A stretch of 64,000 nucleotides of DNA, taken from assembly GCA_003313425.1 (NCBI GenBank), contig NHZP01000020.1, forward strand, positions 620,001 through 684,000, read 5' to 3'. Each line of letters opens with the position of its first letter. Within the stretch, counting starts at the first letter, position 1. This document shows positions 1-11,063 of the stretch, piece by piece. This DNA is from Pseudopyrenochaeta lycopersici (lineage: Eukaryota > Ascomycota > Dothideomycetes > Pleosporales > Pseudopyrenochaetaceae). Under the pieces are notes generated by a model that was not told the DNA's origin, made no database searches, and worked only from the letters and a program-made list of their open reading frames with translations. The position numbers and the translations under genes were made by a program.

Positions 1-1340
1 GACTGGGTGTGTATACACAAAAGAGAGCATTGGAGTTGGTACTAATGGAATTCAGATTATATCCGAGATCAAGGCATCCGGTCTGCGAGGCCGAGGCGGT
101 GCTGGCTTCCCCTCTGGTCTTAAATGGGTATGCGATACAGCTAGCTATCCGTACAAACAGGGGCATCGCTAACTCAGAGTAGTCATTCATGAACTTCAAA
201 GACTGGGAAAAGGACACTAAGCCCCGCTATCTGGTCGTCAACGCCGATGAGGGTGAGCCCGGAACCTGCAAGGACCGTGAGATTATGCGCAAGGACCCCC
301 ACAAGCTCATCGAGGGCTGTCTCGTTGCTGGCCGTGCCATGAACGCCACCGCTGCCTACATCTACATCCGAGGAGAGTTCTATCACGAGGCTACTGTCCT
401 CGAGCGTGCTATTCAGGAAGCATACCAGGCTGGTTTCATCGGTAAGAATGCTTGCGGTTCCGGCTACGACTTTGATGTCTACGTCCATCGCGGAATGGGC
501 GCCTACGTCTGTGGAGAAGAGACTTCGCTCATTGAGTCGCTGGAGGGCAAGCCTGGCAAGCCCCGTTTGAAGCCTCCGTTTCCCGCTGCTGTCGGCCTCT
601 TTGGATGCCCTTCGACCGTCGCCAATGTCGAGACTATCGCTGTTGCACCCACCATCTGCCGACGAGGAGGCAGCTGGTTCGCCGGTTTCGGTCGCGAGCG
701 TAATCAGGGCACCAAGCTCTTCGCCATTTCCGGCCACGTTAACCACCCCTGCACTGTCGAAGAAGAAATGTCAATTCCCCTCCGCGAACTCATCGACAAG
801 CACTGTGGTGGCGTCATTGGTGGTTGGGATAACCTCAAAGCTGTCATTCCAGGCGGTTCTTCGACCCCGATTCTGCCCAAGCACGTTTGCGACGACCAGT
901 TGATGGACTTTGACGCGCTCAAGGATTCACAGTCTGGATTTGGCACCGCTGCTGTTATCGTCATGGACAAGTCTACAGACGTCGTCCGTGCCATTACCCG
1001 TCTCGCTAAATTTTATCACCACGAGTCCTGCGGTCAGTGCACGCCATGCCGTGAGGGATCAAAGTGGACGCATCAGATCATGGACCGGTTCTACAAGGGT
1101 CAGGCTCGTGAGCGCGAAATCGACATGTTGCAGGAGCTCACGAAGCAAGTCGAGGGCCACACTATTTGCGCGCTGGGCGAGGCCTTCGCATGGCCACTAC
1201 AGGGTCTGATCAGGCATTTCAGGCCAGAGCTTGAGGCCAGGATAAAGGATTATGGCCTTCAAAATGGAGGAGAGGCGCTGGCGGGTGGTTGGGCACATGA
1301 TGCCAGCAAGCGAGGGCAGTTGGTTTCGCCGGGTCAGTAG
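1..1340 (+). CDS. nuo-51: NADH:ubiquinone oxidoreductase 51 kDa subunit (NDUFV1/NuoF), 5' partial
   Basis: This is the flavoprotein subunit of mitochondrial complex I, which binds NADH and FMN and carries Fe-S cluster N3 at the tip of the matrix arm. The window cuts off its 5' end. Exons read as 1-6 (Asp-Trp), 56-127 and 183-1340, with introns 7-55 (branch-like TACTAAT, then TTCAG) and 128-182; all joins are in phase 0. Visible motifs are the glycine-rich [13 protein letters not shown], the nucleotide-site [32 protein letters not shown], and the N3 ligand pattern ESCGQCTPC (about 1025-1048) with a fourth cysteine in HTICALGEA (about 1167). The C-terminus is complete and ends at TAG 1338-1340. 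The family match is unmistakable; the mitochondrial presequence lies outside the window. Confidence 0.96.
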
Positions 1341-1566
1341 AGACATGGGTATGAGAGAAAGAGAGGAGAGAAGGCCCTGTACAATGCATGTCCCTTTTGT
1401 TTGAGCTTTTCCTTTGGCCTACGCAGATTTGGGAGCTGAGCTGTAAATAATTCTTCAGCATGAATGAAGAGGCTTAGAATTGACCTAAATGTCTGGTATT
1501 CCCCTTATGACCGTCTGAAATGCCCGCAAGACGCCCTCTGCTCCGATTACGCCAATGCACAACATT

Positions 1567-2289
1567 TCAACCCAAGCAGATATTGATAAACTCATCGCGA
1601 CTAATCGCGTTGTCACCGTCCATATCGAATTCATCAATCATAGCCACAAGTTCTTCATGCGACAAGCCCTCTCCAAGCTCTCGCGCCACTCTTGTCAGGT
1701 CTTGCAGCGTAATTTTGCCCTTTCCACCCTCATCGAACAGCTCAAACGCCCTGACGATCTCCTCTTGTGGATCGCGACTCAATATCCTCTGCGCCATGAG
1801 CGTCTGGAAGCTTTGAAAACTCAGCAACTGGCGCGGCGCACTCTGATATGCCTGCTGGGCTGCCTGTCTCGCCGGCCCACCGGCAGCTTGTTGTTTCGCA
1901 GCGCTCGGCGCCGGCACACCGTGTGTCTGCAGGATGCTGAGGATCTCAGATTTGGGCAGATCAAAGCCCAGGGCCTTCATGGCTACTTTCAGCTCGTGGT
2001 AGTCGATGTAGCCATCCTTGTCTAGGTCGAAGAGATTGAATGCTTCGCCAATTTCCTCGCGTTGCTCCTCGCTCAGCTCCGCGAGGCTGGTTTGGCCCGC
2101 GGCGTCCATTCGCTCGCGCTCTTCCCGTGCTTTGCGTTCTCGGTCGAAACGCTCGGATTCGAGTCGTTGTGCGGTTTTGGGGTTGGCGGGGAAGGCTGGT
2201 GTGCTGAAGGCGGGTTGAGTGGGATTAGGGTTTGTGCGGCCGAGACCGTAGCGGGGACCTTGGCCGGGAGGGTTGGATGATGTGGCCAT
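1567..2289 (-). CDS. cdc31: Centrin Cdc31, EF-hand calcium-binding protein
   Basis: A single-exon, 240-residue centrin. Centrins act at the spindle pole body and, in yeast, also with mRNA-export and proteasome-lid partners. Residues 1-65 form a basic, charged leader. EF-hand 1 is canonical (loop 88-99, [12 protein letters not shown]). EF-hand 2 is interrupted by an alanine/glutamine-rich insert at about 126-152. EF-hand 3 is degenerate ([12 protein letters not shown]). EF-hand 4 has a usable loop at 222-233 ([12 protein letters not shown]). The sequence [11 protein letters not shown] followed by [14 protein letters not shown] is the centrin signature. Only loops 1 and 4 look able to bind calcium. 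The gene is tail-to-tail with the complex I gene, whose stop is 226 bases away. The start ATG (2287-2289) is the only one that gives the whole leader. Confidence 0.92.
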   Translation of the reverse strand: MATSSNPPGQGPRYGLGRTNPNPTQPAFSTPAFPANPKTAQRLESERFDRERKAREERERMDAAGQTSLAELSEEQREEIGEAFNLFDLDKDGYIDYHELKVAMKALGFDLPKSEILSILQTHGVPAPSAAKQQAAGGPARQAAQQAYQSAPRQLLSFQSFQTLMAQRILSRDPQEEIVRAFELFDEGGKGKITLQDLTRVARELGEGLSHEELVAMIDEFDMDGDNAISRDEFINICLG

Positions 2290-3623
2290 GTGTTTGTTCT
2301 CAGTTGTGACGGGTGTGGAGGTGTGAACACTTTTCGTGATATTTCGATGTGGTGATGCGGGTAGGGTACTTTTGAAGGTTGGAGTGGTGATGACGAGCGT
2401 GTAAGTGAGGAAGTTGTACGCTTTGGTTGCGAAATCTGATCGAGGGTAATCTAGTTTGACTGCAACTATAACATTTCAACTCTATTGTTCCAATTCCCTT
2501 TGTTCACAGATGTGGTTCAGATATACAGTGTTTTGGACGCGGTCGCGTGAAAGCTTAGCGGCCGCTACTAGCGCGATTTTGGTAGGCATGGAGGGATTGG
2601 GCAGGGCTAATACGTGTGTACCAAGCCAAGTACTCAAATGTGTTTCAATACATATGCATATGCAGTGCGAAGAGGATTGGAAACCTTTTCCAGGATCCTG
2701 GAGAGTTAGCATTGTGAGATTTGTTGCTGAAGCGATTAACGCTTCATCAAGCGAAACCATGTGAAAGGTGTGAATCTAAAGGGAGCCGACTCGGCCGACA
2801 AATACTATAGTCAATGTAGATGGAGCTGCAAAGAGGGGCAGAGTTGATGAGCAGCCGAGAGCTCGGTGCAATATGGTGGGAACTCTCCGGCGAGGGAAAT
2901 CTATGACTGTCACGCGCAGTCGAACCATCAATATAATCTATCCAGAGTCACACTCCTCGCGTAAAGTTGACGTGGAGAAGGATCCAACTTCGAGTCTCTC
3001 TGGCGAGACCGGTCTCTCACAGTGGAAAGTGTTTCACAATCGCGCTCCAGCGACAAGTTTGTGGCGGAGTGTCCTCAGTCCATCAGGCAGCCGCAGGTAG
3101 CAATGGGGCTGGATGCAGGCAACTCTGAGTATTGCACCCGCCTAGAGTACGGCCCACGCCATTCGCCAACCATCATCTGGCTTTGTCATCTCGGCCGTGT
3201 TTGCACCGTATCAAAGGAAGTTCTGCCCCAGAAGTGAGCTGTGCGAGAGCCACGTGACCACCCTGGCGTGTTCTTAGCGCACCTTTATGTGCCCTCCTAA
3301 ACGGACCTCACCTCGTAGCTCGCCCTGTTAGCCACACATTCCCGTCGCTCTTTCTTTTCCATGACGGCTATTTCACTACTTAATCTGCTCACACTCTGAG
3401 CTCTCCTCGCTCCTTTATTCCACGCTCATCCACACCAAGCCCCGCCGTTTGCTGCGAATCCTTGGCGCGTTTTCCGCGAAGCTCTTCAGCACCGCCTGTA
3501 CCTCCACCTCTCTTCATCCGCACTTCATTTCGGCCAACCCAACCACGCCTTCGCGAGCATATTCCTGCGCATTGCTAGCCGACTAGGAAATTACACGCGC
3601 GCAATCCGTCGGACATCGTCAAA
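2290..3623. other. Divergent intergenic region between CDC31 and NUP145
   Basis: About 1.3 kb with only short, low-quality reading frames. It should hold both promoters. A perfect CACGTG palindrome lies at 3251-3256, about 370 bases upstream of the NUP145 start codon, and the last 300 bases before that ATG are pyrimidine-rich, as in many fungal transcription start zones. I saw no tRNA or repeat. Confidence 0.5.
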
Positions 3624-6600
3624 ATGTCCTTCGGGGGCGGTTTTGGGGGCTTTGGCTCCAACAACAACCAGTCCAGTGGCGGCTTTGGCGGATTTGGCGC
3701 GAGCAACAACAATTCCTCTGGTAAGTACAACCTCTTGTTTTGATTACGGCGATCCCCCTTTGCGCGATGGTCTCGATGCGCCTCAGGACGAGCGCCCTGG
3801 CACTCACGACGAATCGTGTCTAACTCGCCTTCCGCCTCAGGCTTCGGCTCCAATGCGAACACCGGCTCCAGCATATTCGGCTCGAACAACAATACCACGG
3901 GCAGCAACATGTTTGGAGGCAACAACAATTCAAACACGGGCTCGCCATTCGGGGGCGCAGGTACGTCGATAGCTGTGCGCGTCACTGTCGCGTCATTGTT
4001 TGGCTTCTTTTGCGTTTACCAACTTCGCTATGGACGCTACATGTTGACCATCGGCTGTGTCTGCATATCATGCCAACCTTGGCGATGATTTGAGGATTTT
4101 GCGCACGGACTTGATTATTTGCCAACTGTATCATGTGCACTAACTTTTTTCTTTTCTAGGCGGCTTCGGTGCCAGCACCAACAACAACACGGCCTTCGGC
4201 TCAAAACCATTTGGCAGTTCAACAACCGGCGGCGGTCTCTTTGGTGGCGGTGGCAGTTCTTCTGGCAGCACATTTGGTGGCTTCGGAGCTCAGAACAACA
4301 ACACTACCTCCGCTTTTGGCAGCGCCAACACTGGCGGCGGCATGTTTGGCCAGAACAAGACCACTGGTTTCGGCGCATCATCAACAGGCGGCGGCGGCTT
4401 GTTCGGAGGCGGTGCCACCAGCGGCGGATTTGGTTCGACTAATACGAACACTTCCACTGGCGGTTTTGGTGCCTCAGCAGGCGGCTTTGGTGCAGGTGCC
4501 AACCCTCCACCAAACAATGGCACCGCGAACACACCATTCCAGGCTTTCACCGAGAAGGATGGCGCCTCCGCGACTGCGACACAGCAGTATCAGACTATCA
4601 CCTTTCAGCAGCCGTACCAAAATTACTCTCTTGAGGAGCTCAGGGTAGCCGATTACAACCAAGGACGGCGGTACGGTAACCAAAATGGACAAGCAGGCGC
4701 ATTCGGTCAGAGCACTGGATTTGGAGGTTTTGGCAGCAACAACAATGCTACTGCCTCCACTGGCTTTGGGTCAACTTCAAACACAGGTGGCAGCCTTTTC
4801 GGTGGTGGAGCCACCAACAATACTTCAGGTTTCGGTCAGAACACGGGATCTGCATTTGGCAGCAACAACACTGGTGGAGGCCTGTTTGGTCAGAACAAGC
4901 CCGCAACAGGTGGCCTATTCGGATCCAACACCAACACTACGAGTGGTACAACCAGTGGGCTGTTTGGCGGTGGATCGACTACTGGCACAACAGGAGGGTT
5001 CGGTAGTGGTGGAGGCGGCTTCGGTTCCTCGACTTCAGGCAGTGGCGGTCTCTTTGGCCAAAATAAGCCTGCTACTGGTGGGCTTTTCGGAGGGTCTGGC
5101 ACCACTACGAACACCACTACGGCTCCTTTTGGTTCGACGAACACCAATACATTCGGGCAATCGAACACTGGCGGGCTTTTCGGACAGCAGAATACGCAGG
5201 CTTCCTCCACACCTGCTTTCGGTTCAAACAACACTGCAACCAACACGGGTGGCGGTCTATTTGGTAGTGCTGGTGGTGGTGGCGGTTTCGGCCAGAACAA
5301 CCAGACTCAACCGCAGGCACAGGCATCTGGAGGTCTCTTTGGTGGTTTCGGCCAGAACAATCAACAAAACCAGCAGAAGCCGGGTGGTCTGTTCGGTAGC
5401 TCTACCACAACGACAACGGGTGGTGGTTTGTTCGGCCAAACGAATCAGAGCCAACCTCAGCAGTCAGGCGGCCTGTTTGGAGGCTCCACGGCCAATACCA
5501 ACACCGGAGGTGGTCTGTTTGGTCAGAAACCTGCCACCACAGGGAACAGTCTTTTTGGAGGTAGCACAGCGAACACAGGAGCGTCTGGGGGAGGCTTGTT
5601 CGGTAACCTCGGTACCCAAAATACGCAGCAAAACGCAGGTTCCAGTCTCTTCGGTAGTCAAAACAACCAGCAGAAACCAGGGGGTCTCTTCGGTGGATCT
5701 ACCAACACCACCACCGGCGGCGGCCTCTTCGGCAGTCTTGGACAGCAGAATAACCAACAGTCTACAATGGGTGGTTCCTTATTCTCTAGCCAGAACCAAC
5801 CGCAGCAGAATCAGCAACAACAAAACAACAACAGTTTGTTCGGTGCATCGGGCAGCTCTTTACTGAACACCTCCATGGCTACCAACCCCTATGGCAATGA
5901 CGCATTGTTCGCCGGACTTGCTACACCCACTCAGAGTCCTGGCCCGATCGCCACCCCTCTTTCCAGCAGCCAAAAGAACAAGAAAAACGCCATTCTCCCA
6001 CAGCACAAACTCAATCCGTCCGCATCCACACGCCTGCTCACCCCACAGAATAGAAGAACTGGTGGTTATGGATTCACGTACTCAACATATGGCACCCCTG
6101 CCAGTGCATCCAGCCAGAGCAGCCCAGGTTTTGGTGGAAGCTTATTCGCCAGTGGCAGCCTCTCCCGCTCGCTAGGAAAGAGCTTGTCTACTAGCAACCT
6201 GCGCAATAGCTTCACTCCAGAGACTAGTATTTTGTCACCGGGAGCGTTCTCTACCACTGGACGTGGCTTCGGTAATGGTAGTCTGAAGAAACTCAACGTC
6301 AATCGTTCAATCAATACTCGCATCCCGTTGTTTGACGAACCATCGCAGAAGCGTGTCAGCTTCGCTGGTGGCGAGACTCTGAACGGTAACACGAATGGCG
6401 AGACCGCGCTGATAGTTCGACGGGATGACGGCGATGCCTCTCCCACAACCATAAACGATAGTGATGGGAGCGAGACGCCTCGTCCATCCATGCAACAAGT
6501 CAATGGAAGTGAACTGGCGCATATTTCCGAGGACCATGCGCTTACCCCGAAGTCGTCTTCTGCCGTCAACGTTCAACCCGGACAAGATCCAAAGGGCGGT

Positions 6601-9600
6601 GCTTACTGGTCCAGTCCTCCACTTGAGCAGCTGAAGAGAATGAGCAAACAGGAGCTCAAGAGCGTGCCCAACTTCATTGTTGGTCGGCACAACATCGGCC
6701 AGATTAACTTTCACCATGGCAAGCCAGTCGATCTCTCTGAAGTCAATTTCGATAAACTGTATGGAGATATAGTTCAGCTCAACCCTCGCAACGCTACCGT
6801 CTATGGAGAAACTTGCACATGTCTACCAAAGCCACCACTTGGCACGGCACTAAACCAGCCGTCTGAGATCGTGCTCGGGAACTCTTGGCCTCGCAACAGG
6901 GCCGGCAAGAAAGATGTTAAACATTTGGAGCGTCTCAAGCGGGTGAATGGCACTACATTCGTCAAGTATAATCAGGCGAATGGTGAATGGACGTTCACTG
7001 TTCCTCACTTTTCCTCGTATGGATTGGATTACGATAATGATTACAGCGATGGCGAAGACGAGTCTAGTGACCTTAGTGACGCTCCCGATACTCCTGCGCA
7101 ACCGCAGCATCGCTCGAGTCAGATGACGAGTACGCCTCAGGAGGATTCATTCGCCAGCCCCACACAGTCTCAGTCTAGCCCCGATGATACCTTTGACTTC
7201 AAAAAGGGCATGCGCTCGCGGGCCAGCGTTCCAGGTGGTTTCGGTGATGAGGCTGTTTATGAGGACGATGAAGAAATGGACTCTCGCGGCGAGTCTTTTT
7301 TAGGGCAGCGCTCCGTGGGTTCGCTTGATGGTCAGCATGATACTGACTACTCTGAAGAGAGCGAATCGGAATTGGTGCAAGATCAGGACATGGCGGATTC
7401 TGTATCTGGGCCAGTTCAAACCACGGAGCAAGCCGCCGCCAAGGAAGACCCTTTCAAGAGCACCCTGAAGCCAAAGTCCATCCTCAAAGCCAGTCAAGTC
7501 TTGCGATCGGGTATGGGTACACCTTCGAAAAGTCACCCTGTGTTCGATGATGATTGGGCCAACCAGCTTCAACGCACGATCAGCCCGAAGAAGCAGGATC
7601 GACAAGCCCTTCGCGAGAGCCAAGGCAACGTACTACGAGAAACTGATGCACATCCGACCAAGTTATCGCAATCTTTCGGTGGTCGGCCACTCACCACGGC
7701 GATGGATCTGATGGACTCTCTGTTTGGAGAGACGGAGAAGCAGAAGCTTCCCAAGCGGGCAGGACATGGCATTGAGGTTTGATTTCCCTTTCCCTAAGCG
7801 TGCTTTTTAATGACGGGGCGCAAGCTGTGGTGGGTTTCCTTCAAGGTTCTCATTCATAGATTGACGATCGGGCCCTAGGTCCACCCATGTATGTAGTCAT
7901 AAATTGATGTGGGACAAGATTTGCTGAAACTCTTGTCTCTAGTTACCATATTCAAAGCGACCTAAAACCGCTTCCGATCTCGACCAACTCTCCGATTCCG
8001 ACAAAGACTTTCATAGCTGCAGCAAACCCCACTTTAGCGAAACCAATGTCCTTATCTACGGCAGCAGAGGGCCTACAAACCTCGATGGTGGTATCTTCCC
8101 CATTGCACAAGAGCCACTCGTAGGTGCCACCAAGGATATACGATTTGCGAAAATGCCTACTTTTACGCACGTAAGTCAAGAAACTTCATCCAAATTAGAC
8201 CCTTCTAACTAAATGTTCCAGTCCGCCTCCAGGACATTGTCTCTTCAGAGACAACACACCAAGATCGTTACTCATGATGGTGTACCTTTAGCTAGGCTAC
8301 AGACAGATCCTGCCCCTGTCGAGTTCTCTGATCTTGCCAAAGCCGTTGCAATCGATACCCCAGAAGGCGTACATGAACAGCATGCTTGGCAATTGCTCTC
8401 ACTTCTCTTTGATGATGCCGACAAGATCCCCGACGGTGTACGACCTGAAGATAGAGAGATGTATAAGAAAGATAAACTTTCGGAGTTCTGGAAGCTTCTC
8501 GTGTGGGACGATGCACAGAAGCATGCTCATCAAGCTGCATCTCTCGAGGAACGTGCCATTGCACAGCTTAGCTGTAACAATGTTGCTGATGCCTGTCACG
8601 CGCTGTTGGAGGGCCTGGATCTTCGACTTGCCACAATGGTCGCTCAAATTGGTGGCGATTCGACCATGCGTCAGAGCATGGTAACTCAAATCGAAGAGTG
8701 GCGCCGCCTTGATGTGTTGTCCGAGATGGAGGATCCTCATCGCGCTCTGTACGAACTACTTTCCGGTAACTGCGCTCAGGCAGAAGGCAAGCTTGGAGCT
8801 GGTCGAGAGAACAAGGCTTCGACCTTCAATATATCAGGTCGTTTCGCTCTCGATTGGCGACGCGCTTTTGGTCTCCGTCTGTGGTATGGCATTATGAATG
8901 AAGAGTCAATTGAACTGGCTGTAGCTCAGTTTGCGGACGCTATTAGGGATGGTAAAGAAGACGTCAAGCCCGTCCCATGGTTCATTCAAGAAGACGTTGA
9001 CATGGGGTGGAACGATCCGCAGGCGGAGCACCGTGAAGATTTGCTTTGGGGTATCTTGAAGCTCTACGCGGCTTCTAAGATGGACTTGGACGCTAACATT
9101 GAGGATGTTCTGTCACCCCAGAATGTCTCGGGTCATCCGCTGAACGCGCGCCTGTCATTCCAACTATTCCAGCTCTTCAAGTCCCGTCAGGAAGACCAAG
9201 ATGAAGCAGATGAGCGAAAGGTTGGTATGCCAACTGTTCGCGGTCAGGGCGAGGGTGATCATCGAACCTCTTTCCTATCGTCGACAACCTCGGCTGTTGA
9301 GGCGCATGAGCAGTCAGCGAAGCCGCTTATCGAGCTTGGTGATCAAATAACTCTCACATACGCGGCCTCACTACACACGCCTGAGCACTGGACAACGGGA
9401 GTGTGGGTGTACACTCATCTGTCCTCTCCAGCAATGCGCGAGCACTACATCCGCTCTCTCCTCAATCAATTCTCCAGCACCTACTCTTTGGAAGATGCAG
9501 ATGCTACGTATGCGTACCTGACGAATGAGCTGCATGTACCTGCAACTTGGCTTCACGCTGCTGCTGCACTGCAAGCGAAGACCGAAGACGATGCCCTGCG

Positions 9601-10217
9601 CCAGGCTACACATCTTATCAAGGCCGAGGAGGTTGACGAGGCACACGAGGTCCTGTGTCGCAAGGTTGGCCCTGACGCTATCATCTCGCGCGACTACGAT
9701 CCCCTTCGCGAGCTTATGGGGGGCTTTCTCCCTACGCCAACGAACAGCCCTGCCTCGTTCGCTTCATCAACACGTGGCACATCCCACCGTCGCAAGGAGC
9801 CCGTGCAAGGTTGGGCCCAGGGGGGTCAGATCTATTTCGATTACATCGAGTTGATTGATTTGACTGGCCAACGCTCAACGTACCGCGTGGACGAGGACCT
9901 CAACAAGCGCATTCAAGAGTTACTAGTCAAATTGCAGCGTGCACTTGAGATTGCTGCGCGGGACAGGCTCGAAGCCTGTGGATTAGAGGAGCGTGTCGCG
10001 CTTATGGAAATTGCGGGGACCGTCGCTAATCTTGTGGCGAAGAACCAGGTATGTGTAGACGCATATCATCACTACATTTTCATATCAAAGCTAACCTGCA
10101 CAGCATACCAATCGCGCGTCTATCCTCAGACTTCCCCTCACCGAAGACCTATGGCTCAAGCACTCGTGTGAGCTCAGCACAAGCTATTACCGCAGCGTCA
10201 TGACGAGTGGCAGATAG
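3624..10217 (+). CDS. NUP145: Nup98-Nup96 precursor nucleoporin (Nup145/SonB type), self-cleaving
   Basis: One gene with exons 3624-3720, 3841-3960, 4160-7776, 7943-8170, 8222-10048 and 10104-10217, giving exactly 2000 residues in frame. The N-terminal half is an FG/GLFG-repeat nucleoporin rich in Gly, Asn, Thr and Gln that forms the pore permeability barrier. A GLEBS-like segment (about 216-243, TITFQQPYQNYSLEELR) should bind Gle2/Rae1. Residues about 850-1035 form the Nup98 autoproteolytic domain, ending at His1022-Phe1023-Ser1024 (PHFSSYGL); cleavage between Phe and Ser would release Nup98 and a 977-residue Nup96/Nup145C scaffold subunit of the Y-complex. The Nup96 helical domain begins around 8222 (for example SEFWKLLVWDDAQKHA). 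The intron 7777-7942 joins ...GHGIE to LPYSKRPKT, a conserved linker. Reading the parts as two genes would miss the fusion. Confidence 0.95.
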
Positions 10218-11063
10218 ATTGTGCTGCTCACAGCTGCGCTCAGAGTCCGGAAAAATTGACACTACGTGTGAAAGACGGCAAATGGGAAGTTAACAGCGTC
10301 AACTGGAGGAATGAACTGGTGTCCAGTGGGCGAAGTTTGTAATGTTGCAAGTGTTGGTGGGGATTTGGACATAATTTTAGTATGCGGTTAATGTTCCGCG
10401 CTCGCCTATGATGTGGTGAGACCATGGTTATAGTGGCATTGAGAACTTTCGAGGAGTGCATGGGTATATTGGGATTGGGAAAAAGCATTTTCGATTCAAC
10501 ACATGTATAGTACGATTGTGAGAATATGGTTTAATGGATCGGTACATTCACATCACGTCTCATTCTTGCTAGCACTTGAGACCTTCTTTTGTTATCAGGT
10601 CACTGTCTGCATCAGCATCAGGACATCTGTCATTCATCTTTGAAGTTCTAGTATCGCCACTACCTCAGCCGTTGCTGGAGGTAGAATAGTACATACCCCA
10701 CTTTCCCTGGTACCAACCCAAACATCCTGCTGTATTTTGAGTCTGTCCGCGGCTACCTGATCGGTGAAGTATCCGGTGTTGGATCGTATATCTTGCATTA
10801 ACAAAGAGGGAAAGAATGTAGTGATTTGGTGGTGGGACGGGGGATGATGAACAGAGTTTCCAATTCTAAATGAGGACCACTGTGTTGCAGGGACATGGAA
10901 ACCTGATTGAATATGTTTTAGCGATTTATCTTCGGCATTTTGTACAACTATGCTGATGGACAACAGTTCCAGAGCCAGGCCCGTGAAGAGATCGATTATA
11001 TCGGAAGGAAGTTTTGTTTCCATAGGCCAGCTGCGATGATAAGCGGGAGGGGTGCCTCCATTG
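10218..11063. other. Convergent intergenic region NUP145 / HET gene
   Basis: About 850 bases between two gene 3' ends. A minus-strand open frame (10634-11089, 151 codons) overlaps the end of the HET gene in another frame. I tested a splice joining it to the HET protein and found none in frame, so I treat it as noncoding. Confidence 0.45.

Noticed and set aside
4685..5866. 393-codon frame inside NUP145
   Set aside because: Shadow of the repetitive FG-repeat coding region in another frame.
8213..10171. A separate Nup96 gene starting at ATG 8213
   Set aside because: That ATG lies inside the intron 8171-8221; the frame joins upstream exons in phase and the terminal exon 10104-10217 replaces the apparent C-terminus.
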